NCBI RefSeq assembly: GCF_018310535.1
Contig: NZ_CP074102.1
Location: forward strand, 4,402,001-4,466,000
Direction of reading: 5' to 3'
Source: Streptomyces mirabilis
GTDB taxonomy: Bacteria > Actinomycetota > Actinomycetes > Streptomycetales > Streptomycetaceae
DNA: 64,000 nt
In this document: in pieces, positions 48,199-58,086 of the stretch
Position numbering within the stretch: position 1 is the stretch's first letter
How the letters are laid out: each line of letters begins with the position of its first letter
Notes under the pieces: generated by a model
Told to the model about the DNA's origin: nothing
The model's database searches: none
The model's input: only the letters and a program-made list of their open reading frames with translations
Made by a program: the position numbers and the translations under genes

Positions 48199-48920
48199 GC
48201 GCCACCCCTCGACACAGACGGCTGCCGCGCTGGCATAACCATGCGGCATTCGTAAACCCAGCGTAGTTCGCCGCATCCCAAGCGTTAAGGGGCGTTGTTC
48301 CGGATGGCGGGATTGTGGTCCGTACGGAAGTACGGACGGTTGCATCGTGCTCCCGCTGTGTGGCTGTGCGCCCGTCCGTGCGCTCTTCTCCGGCCACCGG
48401 GGGAGCGCTTCCATGGATCACGCGTGGGTCGGCCCGCTGTACTGGATCCAGTGGGCTGGGGGACACCGCCGCCTACATCCCCGCGGGCGGCGGACCGGTC
48501 CGGGAGGCGAACTCCGCCTCCCGGACTGTGCGTTGTCGGAGCGGTGTGCAGGTCCTGTACGGAGCGTGTGCGCGCCTGTCCGCCCGCAGCCGATTTGGCC
48601 GAAAATCGACGGTGGCCTTTGCGGGCAAATAGCGCTCCTACCACGCCACTTGAGGGCGCATGAGGTGCTTTCGGGGAGCGTATCGGGGGCGCATTCGCGT
48701 CGCCGATCCACCCCCTCCCACTCGCCGTTCCCGGTGAATCTCTCGTGATCGCCTTGCTTCGGGCGGGTGTTCGCATCTGCTTCGGATCGGCTTTGCAGCG
48801 GCCTCCCAACGGCGCGAACGTATTCGCGGGGGCGCATTCCAGGGGGCGCAAGCCGCCGCAGGGGCCCTCCCGTTCGCGGTCTTCGTGGCAGCATGGAGCC
48901 GAGTTCGTACGGTGCACTGG
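48199..48920. other. Long intergenic region in the regulator cluster
   Basis: About 720 bp with no credible gene on either strand. Contains the 20-bp inverted repeat at 48318-48337, a 12-bp palindrome ACTGGATCCAGT (48441-48452), and two copies of CGGGGGCGCATTC (48684-48696 and 48827-48839). It separates the divergently transcribed TPR regulator and asparagine-synthetase-like genes. Confidence 0.6.
48318..48337. promoter_or_regulatory. Perfect 20-bp inverted repeat
   Basis: GTCCGTACGGAAGTACGGAC: arms of 8 bp around GGAA. Located about 120 bp upstream of the TPR-regulator ATG; likely an operator. Confidence 0.55.
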
Positions 48921-48938
48921 TTGTCCACAGCCTGTGGA
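48921..48938 (+). promoter_or_regulatory. DnaA box overlapping a dyad and ribosome-binding site
   Basis: TTGTCCACA (48921-48929) is the exact Streptomyces DnaA-box consensus. It overlaps the dyad TCCACAG-C-CTGTGGA (48924-48938), whose right arm includes the first bases of the GGAGG ribosome-binding site at 48936-48940 of the next gene. Confidence 0.65.
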
Positions 48939-48945
48939 GGCGTCG

Positions 48946-51045
48946 ATGCGGTGGTTGGTGGGGTGGAGCAGTACCGCCGCCAGAGCGCCCGAGATCGGCT
49001 TGGCGGGCGCCACCGGAAGCGACGGCGAGACCGTGCACCCGGTGGGCTCCCAACTCCTGTGGGGCGACCCCGATCCGCTCTGGGCGGTCGGCGACTGGCG
49101 CCCCGACGAGGTCCGCGTCATCAAGGCCGACGCGCAGAACCGGATCGCCGTCCTCGGCACCTGCGGGGCGAGCGACGAAGAACTCAAGGTCGGCCTCTTC
49201 GCCGCGCGCGGCGGCGCACTGCGCCACCTCACCGCCTGGTCCGGCAGCTACACCGCCGTCGTCCAGGTCGGCCGCCGCACCACCGTCGCGGGCGACCTCG
49301 CGGGCGCGCGGCCCGTCTTCCACACCCCCTGGGCGGGCGGTACGGCCTACGCGACCGCCGCCCTGCCACTGGCCGACCTCATCGAGGCCAACCTCGACTT
49401 CGGGCACCTGGCGGCCCTGCTCGCCGCCCCCGACGTACCGGCCGCGGTCCACGACTCGACCCCGTACGACGGCGTACGACGCATTCCGCCGGGGCACGCG
49501 CTGATCCTGCGCGCGGGTGCCCGAGAGGTCGCCGGCTACGAGCCCGTCGCCTCCCTCGCCGTCGCCGCGCCCACCGCGGACCCCGACAGCGCGGTGGACG
49601 GCGTCCGGGACGCCCTCGTGGAGGCGGTACGCGCGCGCCTCGCCGCTCCCCGGCACGTACCCGGGACCGACATCGACCCCGGGCCCGTACCCGGGATGGG
49701 GCCCGCGGAGCGGCGCGCGGCGCGCGGGATGCCCGTACCGGGAATCGGGGCCGACCTCTCCGGAGGGCCCGCCTCCGGGACGCTGGCCCTGCTCGCGGCG
49801 GGGCTGCCGGGGGCGCCCGGCACGGTCCTTGGGCACGGCACGGGCGCCGGTGAGCGGCTCCTCGCCGTCACCTTCAACGACCTCGCCGTCCGCGGACGGG
49901 AGGCCGAGGTGGAGCGGGCCGGGACGCTCGCCGCGAACCCCCGGCTGCACCATGTGGTCGTCGCCGGGGGCGAGGAGACGCTTCCGTACGCCGACCTGGA
50001 GGGCCCGCTGACGGACGAGCCGGGGCCGTCGCTGGTGACGGCGGCGCGGCACCGTGCGCGGCTGTCCTCCGGCAGCGCGGACCACTTCACGGGATACGGG
50101 GCCCGGCAGGTCCTGGACGCGCACCCCGCGCGGCTGGCCGACCTGCTGATGGACCGCAAGAGACGCCATCTGGTCCGGCCCGTCGCCGCGTTGGCGAAGG
50201 CGGACGGTTCCGTCATGGTTCCCGCGCGCGTGTACGGCGCCGCGCGCAAACTCGCCCGTACGCCGTACCGGACCGGCGTCGACGTCCTCGCCGACCGGCT
50301 GCTGCACCGTCGCTTCGACGAACCGGGAGGCGCGGTGGGTGCGTCACTCGCTGCGCTCACCTGGGCCAGGCCTGGTCCCGCGGCGCGTTGGCTGACCGGT
50401 GAGGCGCTGGCTGAAGTATCGGTTCGCCTACAAGGAGCCGCAGGTCGGACGGGGGCGGTCGGTCCCGGGCAGCGGCCCGGTGACTTCCGCGCCCGGGCGG
50501 CGCTCGCGCGCCACGCCGCCGATCTTCGCGTCCTGGAGCAGGCCGCCGAGATTCGCTTCCAGCGGCTGCACGCGCCGTTCCTGGACAACCAGGTCGTCCG
50601 CGCGTGCCGTGAGTTGCCGGAGGCGCTGCGGGTCCAGCCCGGGGCGCGCGCGGCGATCCTGCGGACCGTCCTGGAGGGCGCAGGGGTGGCCGATCTGCCG
50701 CCCGGCTGGGGCGCGCCGTCGCACGCGTCCTCGGCGGCGGCAGCGCGGACGGGGTTGCGGGTGGCCGCGGATTCCCTGATCGCCTTGTTCGACACTCCTC
50801 TGCTGGCGCAGGCGGGGCTCGTCGAGGCACGGGTCGTCCGCAAGGCCCTGCGGGCGGCCGCGGCGGGGGAGCCGCTGCCGCTGGACGGGCTGGCGGATCT
50901 GGTCTCCCTGGAACTGTGGCTGCGCCGCCTGCTGGCCCGCCGCGGCACCTGCTGGACTGGCACACCCGCCCGCCAACGGGCCGTACCCGCGGGGATCGTG
51001 CCGCAGGGGCGGGCGTTGGGGGCGGGGGCCGGGGGACGGGGCTAG
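48946..51045 (+). CDS. Asparagine-synthetase-like protein without glutaminase cysteine
   Basis: 699 residues, related to asparagine synthetase B / lasso-peptide cyclases. ATG 48946 with GGAGG 5 nt upstream. The N-terminal Ntn-like domain begins MRWLVGWSS; the catalytic Cys2 of true glutaminases is absent. In the C-terminal synthetase domain the ATP loop reads DLSGGPASGTLALL, where the usual SGGxDS Asp is replaced by Ala; a downstream LTDEPGPSLV also differs from the canonical motif. It may activate a carboxylate for amide bond formation, or be a non-catalytic relative. No precursor peptide is visible beside it. Starts a rightward block with the AfsR-like gene. Confidence 0.8.
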   Translation: MRWLVGWSSTAARAPEIGLAGATGSDGETVHPVGSQLLWGDPDPLWAVGDWRPDEVRVIKADAQNRIAVLGTCGASDEELKVGLFAARGGALRHLTAWSGSYTAVVQVGRRTTVAGDLAGARPVFHTPWAGGTAYATAALPLADLIEANLDFGHLAALLAAPDVPAAVHDSTPYDGVRRIPPGHALILRAGAREVAGYEPVASLAVAAPTADPDSAVDGVRDALVEAVRARLAAPRHVPGTDIDPGPVPGMGPAERRAARGMPVPGIGADLSGGPASGTLALLAAGLPGAPGTVLGHGTGAGERLLAVTFNDLAVRGREAEVERAGTLAANPRLHHVVVAGGEETLPYADLEGPLTDEPGPSLVTAARHRARLSSGSADHFTGYGARQVLDAHPARLADLLMDRKRRHLVRPVAALAKADGSVMVPARVYGAARKLARTPYRTGVDVLADRLLHRRFDEPGGAVGASLAALTWARPGPAARWLTGEALAEVSVRLQGAAGRTGAVGPGQRPGDFRARAALARHAADLRVLEQAAEIRFQRLHAPFLDNQVVRACRELPEALRVQPGARAAILRTVLEGAGVADLPPGWGAPSHASSAAAARTGLRVAADSLIALFDTPLLAQAGLVEARVVRKALRAAAAGEPLPLDGLADLVSLELWLRRLLARRGTCWTGTPARQRAVPAGIVPQGRALGAGAGGRG

Positions 51046-51143
51046 CGGTCGGGTCGCCCCTGGCTCGTGTCTGGGCGAACCTGGGCGTAGGCCCGCCGGG
51101 GAAAGCCTCGGCCCTACGCACCGGGCGAGGTGAGAATAGGCGG

Positions 51144-54100
51144 GTGCGGTACAGAATCCTGGGGGTCGCCCAGGCGGAGGATGATCAGGGGGCCCCGGTC
51201 GCGCTGGGCGGCCCCCGGGTACGCGCCTTGCTCACGGCGCTCGCCCGACGAGCGGACCGCACGACCGCCCCCCAGACCCTGATCGACGAGGTATGGGCGG
51301 ACGACCCCCCACTGGACGCCCCGGCGGCGTTGCAGGCCCTGGTCGGCCGCCTGCGCCGGGCGATCGGCAAGGACGCGGTCGCCTCGGAGACGGGCGGCTA
51401 CCGGTTGCGGGCGACCAAGGACGACGTGGACCTGTTCGTCTTCGAGCGGCAGGTACGAGAGGGCAAGGCCGCCCTCGACCGCGGCGACGCGTCCACCGCC
51501 GCCCACACCCTGCGCGACGCCGTCGCCCTGTGGCACGGCCCGGCCCTCGCGGACCTCCCCGACCGGGAGGCCGCCACCCGCCCGGACGCGCTCCGCCTGG
51601 AGGCGACGCGCACCCGCATCGGCGCGGACCTGCGACTGGGCCGCGCCCCCGACGTCGTACCGGAGTTGAAGGAGCTGACAACCGCCCACCCGTACGACGA
51701 GGCCCTGCACGTCCTGCTCATCCGCGCACTGCGCGACGCGGGCCGCGGCGCGGACGCGCTGGCCGCGTACGAAGGGGTGCGCCGCGCCCTCCAGGAGGGC
51801 CTGGGTGCGGATCCCGGCGGGGAACTGCGGAGACTGCACGCGGAGTTGCTCACCCCGGCGGGAGCGGGCGGGCCGGGGCCCATACCCGTACGTGCCGACC
51901 ATCGCGTACGGCGGGAAGGGGACGGGGCGGAGGCGGCCGCCTCCGGCGGTCGGCGCGTCGACACCGCCTCCTCCGACTCCTCCGAAGAGCGACCGACCCC
52001 GCACCCGACCGAGGACGGACACCTCCACCCACGCCTCGACCCCGAACGCACCGGCAACCTCCGCCCCCGCCTGAACTCCTTCGTCGGCCGGGAACCCGAA
52101 CTCGACGCGATCCGTTCGGATGTGCAGAGGGCACGCCTGGTCACGCTGACCGGACCGGGCGGTTCGGGAAAGACCCGCCTCGCCGAGGAAGCCGCCGCCG
52201 GGCTCCCGCAGGCCTGGCTGGTCGAGCTGGCCCCGCTCGACCGGCCCGAGGCGGTCCCGGGCGCGGTGGTCAGCGCCCTCGGTCTGCGCGAGACCGTGTT
52301 GATGACCCACGAGATGGCGATGGTCGGCCAGGACGACCCGCTCGGCCTGCTCGTCGAGTACTGCGCCCCGCGCAGCCAGCTCCTGATCCTTGACAACTGC
52401 GAGCACGTCATCGGCGCGGCCGCCGAACTCGCCGAGACCCTGCTCACCCGCTGCCCGGGGCTCACCATCCTCGCCACCAGCCGTGAACCCCTCGGCGTCC
52501 CCGGCGAGCTGGTGCGCCCGGTCGAGCCCCTGCCGCCCGACCCCGCGCGCCGGCTGTTCATGGAGCGCGCGGCGGCCGTACGTCCCGACGCCGACGCCGC
52601 GCTCCACGACTCCGAGGCGGTGGACGAGATCTGCCGACGGCTCGACGGCCTGCCCCTGGCCATCGAGCTGGCCGCCGCGCGCCTGCGACTGCTGACACCC
52701 CGCCAGATCGCCGACCGGCTCGACGACCGCTTCCGGCTGCTCACCTCCGGAAGCCGCACGGTGCTGCCCCGCCAGCAGACCCTGCGCGCCGTCGTCGACT
52801 GGTCCTGGGACCTGCTCGACGAACGGGAGCGGGCCGTGCTGTGCGAGGCGTCCGTCTTCGCGGGCGGCTGGGACCTCACGGCCGCCGAAGCCGTCTGCAC
52901 CGGTGCGATCACCGGTCCGGTCGCCGGTGGCGTGGCCGAACTCGTCGGGGCGCTCGTCGACAAGTCATTGATCGTCGCGACCCCGTCCGCCGCCCCTTGC
53001 GACGAGGACGGCGTCGGCGGCGGCATGCGGTACCGCATGTTGGAGACGATCCACGAGTACGCCACCGAGCGCGCCGCCGAAGTCCCCGAGCTGCGCGCCG
53101 CCGCCGAGCGGCACCACCGCGCGTGGGCGCGTGACCTCGTCGAGGAGGCCGAGCCGCTGCTGCGCTCCGCCGCGCAGCTGCCCTGGATCCACCGCCTGGA
53201 GACAGAGCTCGACAACATCCGGGCGGCCCTGCACCGCGCGATCGTCGCCGGTGCGGAGGAGGACGCCGGCGCGATCGTCCTCGCCATGGGCTGGTTCTGG
53301 TGGCTGCGCAACTTCCGCCGCGAAGGCGGGGAATGGACGGACCGCCTGCTGCGGCTGGGCGCGACGCTCGACGCGAGGGGCGTCGTGTCCGAGGCGAACC
53401 GGTCGTACGGCGGGGAGGGTGGCGACGGTGGCGACGGGTGCGAGGGCCGTGACGGTGGCGGCGGTGGTGTCCTCTTCGCCGACCTGGACCGTTTCGATCC
53501 GCTGGCAGCCTTCCTCGCCACCCCGGACCACGAGGAGTCCCATCCGCTGCACGGAATGCGGATGCGGGCGCGCATGCTGCACCTGTTCATGCTGGTGGAG
53601 ACCGATCCGTTGGACGCAGGGGCGTATCCGTGGATTCCGGAGTACATCGTGCGGGTGCGGGACTTCTTCGAGAAGGGCGGTCCGGACGCGGCGACCATGC
53701 CGGGCATCGTCTGGCCGTTGACCGCCTTCTTCCTGAGCGGTTGGCACGACGTGCGTCCGTCGATGGACGCGGCGCTCGCCAACTGCCGAGCGTACGGCGG
53801 GGAGTGGGAGATCGGCGTCACCCTGATGTTCCGTACGCACATGGTCGTCGACGCCCCGGGCGGCATGCAGGGCGTGGACGACGACCTCGCGGAGCTGCGG
53901 GTGCTCAGCCGGCGCGTGGGCGACCGCTGGGTGCGCGCCCAGGTGTGCAGCGCCGCGGGGGAGGCGGCCATGGCGCGCGGTCTCTACGACGAGGCCAAGG
54001 GCGAGTACGAGGAGGCATTGCGGCTGGCCTTCGAGGTCGGCGCGTACGCCGAGACGCCCTTCCTCATGGCGCGGCTGGCCGAGCTCGCCTACCGCGCGGG

Positions 54101-54686
54101 CGAGCGCTCGCAGGCGCTGACCGCTCTGGACGAGGCGAACGCCGCGGCCGAGCGGTACAGCATCACGGACTCCGGCGCCTTCGTCCGTCTGCTCCGCGCC
54201 CAGCTGGCCCTGGACGACGGAGAGGTCGCCTTCGCGCGCGAACAGTGGGAGCAGGCGTGCGAGATGACCGCCCGCGGCACCCCGCCGCCGCAGTTCATGG
54301 CGGCGCTGAACTGGGTCGAGGCGCTCGTGACGGCCGCCGAGTCCGGTCCGGAGCCCGGCCTGCGCAAGATGGTCGACGCGTTGGCCACGGCGGTGACGGG
54401 GCGGTGCGCCGACGTGGTGACGGCGAGCTTCGTCGAGAGTGCGGCGGGCCTGCTGTCCGAGCTCGGCGACCATCCCCGAGCGGCCCGTCTGCTCGCCGCC
54501 GGTACTTCCTGGCGCGGCGGTCTTCCCCGTCCCATCCAGGAGCGCACCGGCGCCGAGCGCACGGAGACCGCCGCGCGTGCCGCTCTCGGTCCCGTCCGCC
54601 ATGAGTCCGAGCGGACGACGGGGGCGGGCTTCACCCAGGCCGACGCCCTGCGGGAGCTCGCGGAGGCGCTGAAGGAATACGAGTAA
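51144..54686 (+). CDS. AfsR/SARP-family regulator (BTAD, NTPase, TPR)
   Basis: 1180 residues from GTG 51144. N-terminal OmpR-like winged helix (about 1-90, RYRILGVAQAEDDQGAPVAL), bacterial transcriptional activation domain (about 95-245), an NTPase module with Walker A LTGPGGSGKTRLAEE (about 333) and Walker B LLILDNCEHV (about 412), then TPR-like helices to the end. A Gly/Asp-rich low-complexity insert lies near 755-775. No clear ribosome-binding site; GAGAAT 6 nt upstream may give a leaderless mRNA. Such proteins integrate signals to switch on antibiotic or developmental genes. Confidence 0.88.
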   Translation: MRYRILGVAQAEDDQGAPVALGGPRVRALLTALARRADRTTAPQTLIDEVWADDPPLDAPAALQALVGRLRRAIGKDAVASETGGYRLRATKDDVDLFVFERQVREGKAALDRGDASTAAHTLRDAVALWHGPALADLPDREAATRPDALRLEATRTRIGADLRLGRAPDVVPELKELTTAHPYDEALHVLLIRALRDAGRGADALAAYEGVRRALQEGLGADPGGELRRLHAELLTPAGAGGPGPIPVRADHRVRREGDGAEAAASGGRRVDTASSDSSEERPTPHPTEDGHLHPRLDPERTGNLRPRLNSFVGREPELDAIRSDVQRARLVTLTGPGGSGKTRLAEEAAAGLPQAWLVELAPLDRPEAVPGAVVSALGLRETVLMTHEMAMVGQDDPLGLLVEYCAPRSQLLILDNCEHVIGAAAELAETLLTRCPGLTILATSREPLGVPGELVRPVEPLPPDPARRLFMERAAAVRPDADAALHDSEAVDEICRRLDGLPLAIELAAARLRLLTPRQIADRLDDRFRLLTSGSRTVLPRQQTLRAVVDWSWDLLDERERAVLCEASVFAGGWDLTAAEAVCTGAITGPVAGGVAELVGALVDKSLIVATPSAAPCDEDGVGGGMRYRMLETIHEYATERAAEVPELRAAAERHHRAWARDLVEEAEPLLRSAAQLPWIHRLETELDNIRAALHRAIVAGAEEDAGAIVLAMGWFWWLRNFRREGGEWTDRLLRLGATLDARGVVSEANRSYGGEGGDGGDGCEGRDGGGGGVLFADLDRFDPLAAFLATPDHEESHPLHGMRMRARMLHLFMLVETDPLDAGAYPWIPEYIVRVRDFFEKGGPDAATMPGIVWPLTAFFLSGWHDVRPSMDAALANCRAYGGEWEIGVTLMFRTHMVVDAPGGMQGVDDDLAELRVLSRRVGDRWVRAQVCSAAGEAAMARGLYDEAKGEYEEALRLAFEVGAYAETPFLMARLAELAYRAGERSQALTALDEANAAAERYSITDSGAFVRLLRAQLALDDGEVAFAREQWEQACEMTARGTPPPQFMAALNWVEALVTAAESGPEPGLRKMVDALATAVTGRCADVVTASFVESAAGLLSELGDHPRAARLLAAGTSWRGGLPRPIQERTGAERTETAARAALGPVRHESERTTGAGFTQADALRELAEALKEYE

Positions 54687-54748
54687 GGGTTACGAGTAAG
54701 GAGTACGAGTAGGCGGCGAGGGAGTGCCGCACCTCACTTCGACGCGCC

Positions 54749-56725
54749 TCACCGGCACTGGAACGTGGACTCCGCCCAGTCCGCCAGGGCCACCGCGTCG
54801 AATCTCGTGTGCGGTTCGACGGCCAGCCGAATCGTTTTGCGGCCGTTGAGGCTCACATGCACGGGGATCGCGGGGTCGCCGCCCTTGACCAGTGGCGACT
54901 GCCACAGGCGAGCTCCGTCGGCGTACACGGAGAAGCTCACCTGGCCGAGGCCCAGCGTCAGGTCGTCCACGCCGACCAGCGCGTCGTACGCCGAGCAACT
55001 GCGGTTGAGGTCGATGGTGACCGAGGACTCGCCGTGCACGGTCACGCCGTGGGTGTACCGCTGACCCGCGATCGACACCCCCCACCGCTGCCACACCCAA
55101 CTGCTCTCGCCGAGCCGCATCTCGGGCTTGGTGTGGTCACCGGTGACGCCGTACTTCAACTCGTTCCACTGGTAGACGACCGGTGCGGGAGGCGGCGGCG
55201 GGGTGGGCGTCGGAGTGGGAGTCGGAGTAGGGGTGGGCTTCGGATTCGCCCGCGTCGGGGTGGGGGACGGCGTGGGCGTGGGCGTGGGCTTCAGGGTGGG
55301 CCGGGGAGTGGGAGTCGGGGTCGGGCTGGGCGTCGGTGCGGGGGCCATCACCGGGGACTGTGGCGCGGGCTTCTTCGACGGAGTCGGCGTCGGCTGCGGC
55401 TGTGGCGCTTCGACCACCGGCGAGGTCGCCGGCGGCTTGGCCTCGGGCTTCTTGACCGGGCTGCCGTTGCCGACGAGGGCGAGTGCCACCGCCGCCGCGG
55501 CCACCGCGACGACTCCCGCCGCGATACCGGCCTTGACCGGCGCGCCGAGCCCCTGGGAGGCGGCCGCGCCGCCCCCGGCGCTCGCCCCGCCCGAGCCGCC
55601 GCTCGCCGCCGCGGCCCCCACCGCTCCGGCCGCGCCCGCTCCGGCGCCACCGGCGATGAGCGCGACGGCCTTCGCGTACCCGGCGGCACCGAACCAACCG
55701 ATGACCGCGACCGGCACGACCGCGGGGATCCCGCTGGCGACTTCCTTGATCTGGCCCGCGGCCAGCCGGCACTTGGCGCACTCCTCCAGGTGCTTGCGCA
55801 GTCCGCGCTCGGCCCGGGTGCGCAGGCCGCCCCGGGCGTAGGCGCCGAGCCGGTCGGCGTAGCGCGCGCACTCGTCGTCCATGGTGAGCGTGATGCTGAC
55901 GTGTGCCTGGAGGTAGGCCTGCTTGAGGCCCTCGCGGGCGCGGCTGGCCAGGACGCGGGTGCCGTTGGCGTCGAGCCCGAAGAGCGTGGCGACCTCGCTC
56001 GGGGACTCGTCCTCGACCTCCGTGTGCCACAGCACGGCCTGCCAGCGCTCCGGCAGCGACCGGAACGCTTGCATGGCCATGGACTGCTCGGCCTCGTGCA
56101 TCGCCCGTACGTCGGCGCCCAGGTCCAGCGTGTCGTCGTCGGACACCTCGGAGGTGCGGGAGGACTGCGCGGCGAACACCGCGAAGTCGTCGACCAGTTG
56201 CTCTCGCTTCGCGGACTTCGTCCAGCTCGCGGCGACGCGGCGGACCGTGGTGAGCAGATACGCGCGTACGGCGTGCTCGGGGCCGTGGCCGCGCCGGACC
56301 GCCTGGAGCATGCGGGCGAACACCTCGGCGGTGAGGTCGTCCGCGGTGTACGCGTCCCGGCAGCAGGTGCGGGCATAGCGACGGACGGCTTCGGCGTGAC
56401 GGCGGTACAACTCCTCGTACGCCGTGTCGTCGCCCGCGCGCATCCGCCCGATCAGATCGGCGTCGGAGGGCGGCAGCTCGATCGGGGGCGGCAGGACGTT
56501 CCCGCCGTCCCGCCGGTCGAACCGGTCGCGCTGCGCCGGAACACTGGGGTCCCTTGGAGCGCCCGAAGCGCCTGAACCACCCGATGCGCCTGAAACACCC
56601 GGCGTACCCGAGGGTTCCGAGGTGATGCCCGACGGGCCGCCCTGGCTCGGTACCTGCCGCGAGGGCGACCCGCCGGCCTCCGCGCCACCGTCACCGAGTG
56701 ACTCGTCCCGCCCGTCAACGCTCAT
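54749..56725 (-). CDS. ECF sigma factor fused to zinc finger, membrane segment and NPCBM domain
   Basis: 658 residues. Sigma region 2 about 88-160 ([20 protein letters not shown]), region 4 about 215-272 ([20 protein letters not shown]). Then an anti-sigma-like zinc motif (H312, C316, C319 in KHLEECAKC), hydrophobic segments (about 335-372 and 398-418), a long Pro/Thr linker (about 430-520, mostly PTP repeats) and a C-terminal NPCBM-type carbohydrate-binding domain (about 525-658). ATG 56725. Sigma, anti-sigma element and outside sensor are thus in one chain. Known as a rare ECF architecture in actinobacteria; the signal, presumably a cell-wall glycan, is inference. Confidence 0.9.
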   Translation of the reverse strand: MSVDGRDESLGDGGAEAGGSPSRQVPSQGGPSGITSEPSGTPGVSGASGGSGASGAPRDPSVPAQRDRFDRRDGGNVLPPPIELPPSDADLIGRMRAGDDTAYEELYRRHAEAVRRYARTCCRDAYTADDLTAEVFARMLQAVRRGHGPEHAVRAYLLTTVRRVAASWTKSAKREQLVDDFAVFAAQSSRTSEVSDDDTLDLGADVRAMHEAEQSMAMQAFRSLPERWQAVLWHTEVEDESPSEVATLFGLDANGTRVLASRAREGLKQAYLQAHVSITLTMDDECARYADRLGAYARGGLRTRAERGLRKHLEECAKCRLAAGQIKEVASGIPAVVPVAVIGWFGAAGYAKAVALIAGGAGAGAAGAVGAAAASGGSGGASAGGGAAASQGLGAPVKAGIAAGVVAVAAAAVALALVGNGSPVKKPEAKPPATSPVVEAPQPQPTPTPSKKPAPQSPVMAPAPTPSPTPTPTPRPTLKPTPTPTPSPTPTRANPKPTPTPTPTPTPTPPPPPAPVVYQWNELKYGVTGDHTKPEMRLGESSWVWQRWGVSIAGQRYTHGVTVHGESSVTIDLNRSCSAYDALVGVDDLTLGLGQVSFSVYADGARLWQSPLVKGGDPAIPVHVSLNGRKTIRLAVEPHTRFDAVALADWAESTFQCR

Positions 56726-56966
56726 CGCGGAAAGCCCCCGCCTGCACACTCGGACCCGAATACCGGGACAGAGTGTCACACGCTTCAGGGGCGGAACCCC
56801 ACCGCACGGACCAACCACTCGTCCGTGGGGACTTGCCACACGACAGCACTAGTGGTCACTCGTTTGGGGAATAGTCAATAAACGCCCCCCATAAGGCAGT
56901 TGCGTTATGGCCGGAATGTGCGGACCCCGAGCTCCGTCCCCTCGGACTCCGTCACCCCGGCCACCG

Positions 56967-57746
56967 TCACGCCGGCCGCGAGCGCAGCCCCTCCAGCAGG
57001 ATGTCCAGCAGTCGGGCCGAGGCCGCGGCCTGCTGGGCGGCATCCGGCAGCGAGGGCGCCGCCGTGGCTATGACCAGCAGTACGTCCGCCACGGTCACGT
57101 CCGCCCGCAGCTCGCCCGCCGCGCGGGCCCGATCCACCAGCCGGCCCACCACGTCGAGCAGCGCGGCCGCACCGGCGTCGTCGGCCACCGCGGCCATGGC
57201 CTCCTCCTCGGGCGACGACCGCTGCCCGACGAGCCGGAGCTCGGGGGCGAGCTGGGACCGCTGCTGCGGCACCCGCGCCTCGTCCGCCGAGGGCCCCTCC
57301 TCCGCGACGCCGACCCGCAGCACCTGCGGCGGCAGCAGCCGCCCGGCACCCGAGGCCACCGACGTACGCAGGAAGCGCGAGAGTGCCGACCACGGCTCGT
57401 CCTCCTGACCGAGCGCCGCGCGCGCCTGGTCGGTCAGCCGGGAGGTCTCCTCCTCGGCTATCCGACGGACCAGGACGTCCTTGCTCGGGAAGCGCCGGTA
57501 CACCGTGCCGACGCCGACCCGGGCGCGCCGCGCCACGTCCTCCATCGGCGCGCCGTACCCCAGCTCGCCGAAGACCTCGCGCGCCGCGCGCAGTACGTGC
57601 TCCAGATTGCGCTGTGCGTCCACCCGTAGCGGCGTCGTCCGCGATCCGTCGACCGGACCGCGGCCATTGCCGCCCGTTGCCGCGCCGACCGTGCCACCGG
57701 ACGCGATGGCAGACGCGGAAGACCAATGAGCATCCTGAATGTGCAT
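56967..57746 (-). CDS. atrA: TetR-family regulator, AtrA-type
   Basis: 259 residues. TetR N-terminal domain about 50-95 with helix-turn-helix MEDVARRARVGVGTVYRRF; variable C-terminal ligand domain. ATG 57746 is supported by GGGGGAA 7 nt upstream. Position between the sigma-factor gene and the type II NADH dehydrogenase gene matches AtrA of S. coelicolor, an activator of the actinorhodin regulator gene and of sugar-uptake genes. The symbol is by synteny and family; sequence identity was not tested. Confidence 0.85.
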   Translation of the reverse strand: MHIQDAHWSSASAIASGGTVGAATGGNGRGPVDGSRTTPLRVDAQRNLEHVLRAAREVFGELGYGAPMEDVARRARVGVGTVYRRFPSKDVLVRRIAEEETSRLTDQARAALGQEDEPWSALSRFLRTSVASGAGRLLPPQVLRVGVAEEGPSADEARVPQQRSQLAPELRLVGQRSSPEEEAMAAVADDAGAAALLDVVGRLVDRARAAGELRADVTVADVLLVIATAAPSLPDAAQQAAASARLLDILLEGLRSRPA

Positions 57747-58086
57747 AAGCGTTCCCCCGGTAATGACGTCTCCCCCCGGAGACTCTCCCCGCCATTGGAA
57801 GCCGGAGCGTGCGGAACAAGCTTGATTCACGAACCCGTCGTGCGGACTCGTCGAGCGCATCCCCCTACACCCCGTCGACACACGAACATAGTTGAGTGGG
57901 GGTCAATTCAGAAGGGGCAGGTTCCGCACGGAGCGCCCCCCGATCGGAGTACGGGTCGGTTACCTCCCGATTACGCCCCCTCCGAACCCCTCGAGCACCC
58001 CCGCTGACCTGCGCACTCTTCCCACACTCCGGCAAACCGGCCAACCCCTCGGGCCCCCGGCCGTCGGTCACACAAATTGTCGAGCC
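57747..58086. other. Divergent promoter region of atrA and ndh
   Basis: No gene seen. AT-richer patches CAAGCTTGATTCACG (57817-57831) and GAACATAGTTGAGTGG (57884-57899) are candidate promoter parts. I cannot assign an AtrA or Rex operator with confidence. Confidence 0.4.

Noticed and set aside
48745..48945. N-terminal extension of the asparagine-synthetase-like protein from an upstream ATG
   Set aside because: The extension is Arg/Gly-rich and unlike the family; the ATG at 48946 has a GGAGG ribosome-binding site at ideal spacing.
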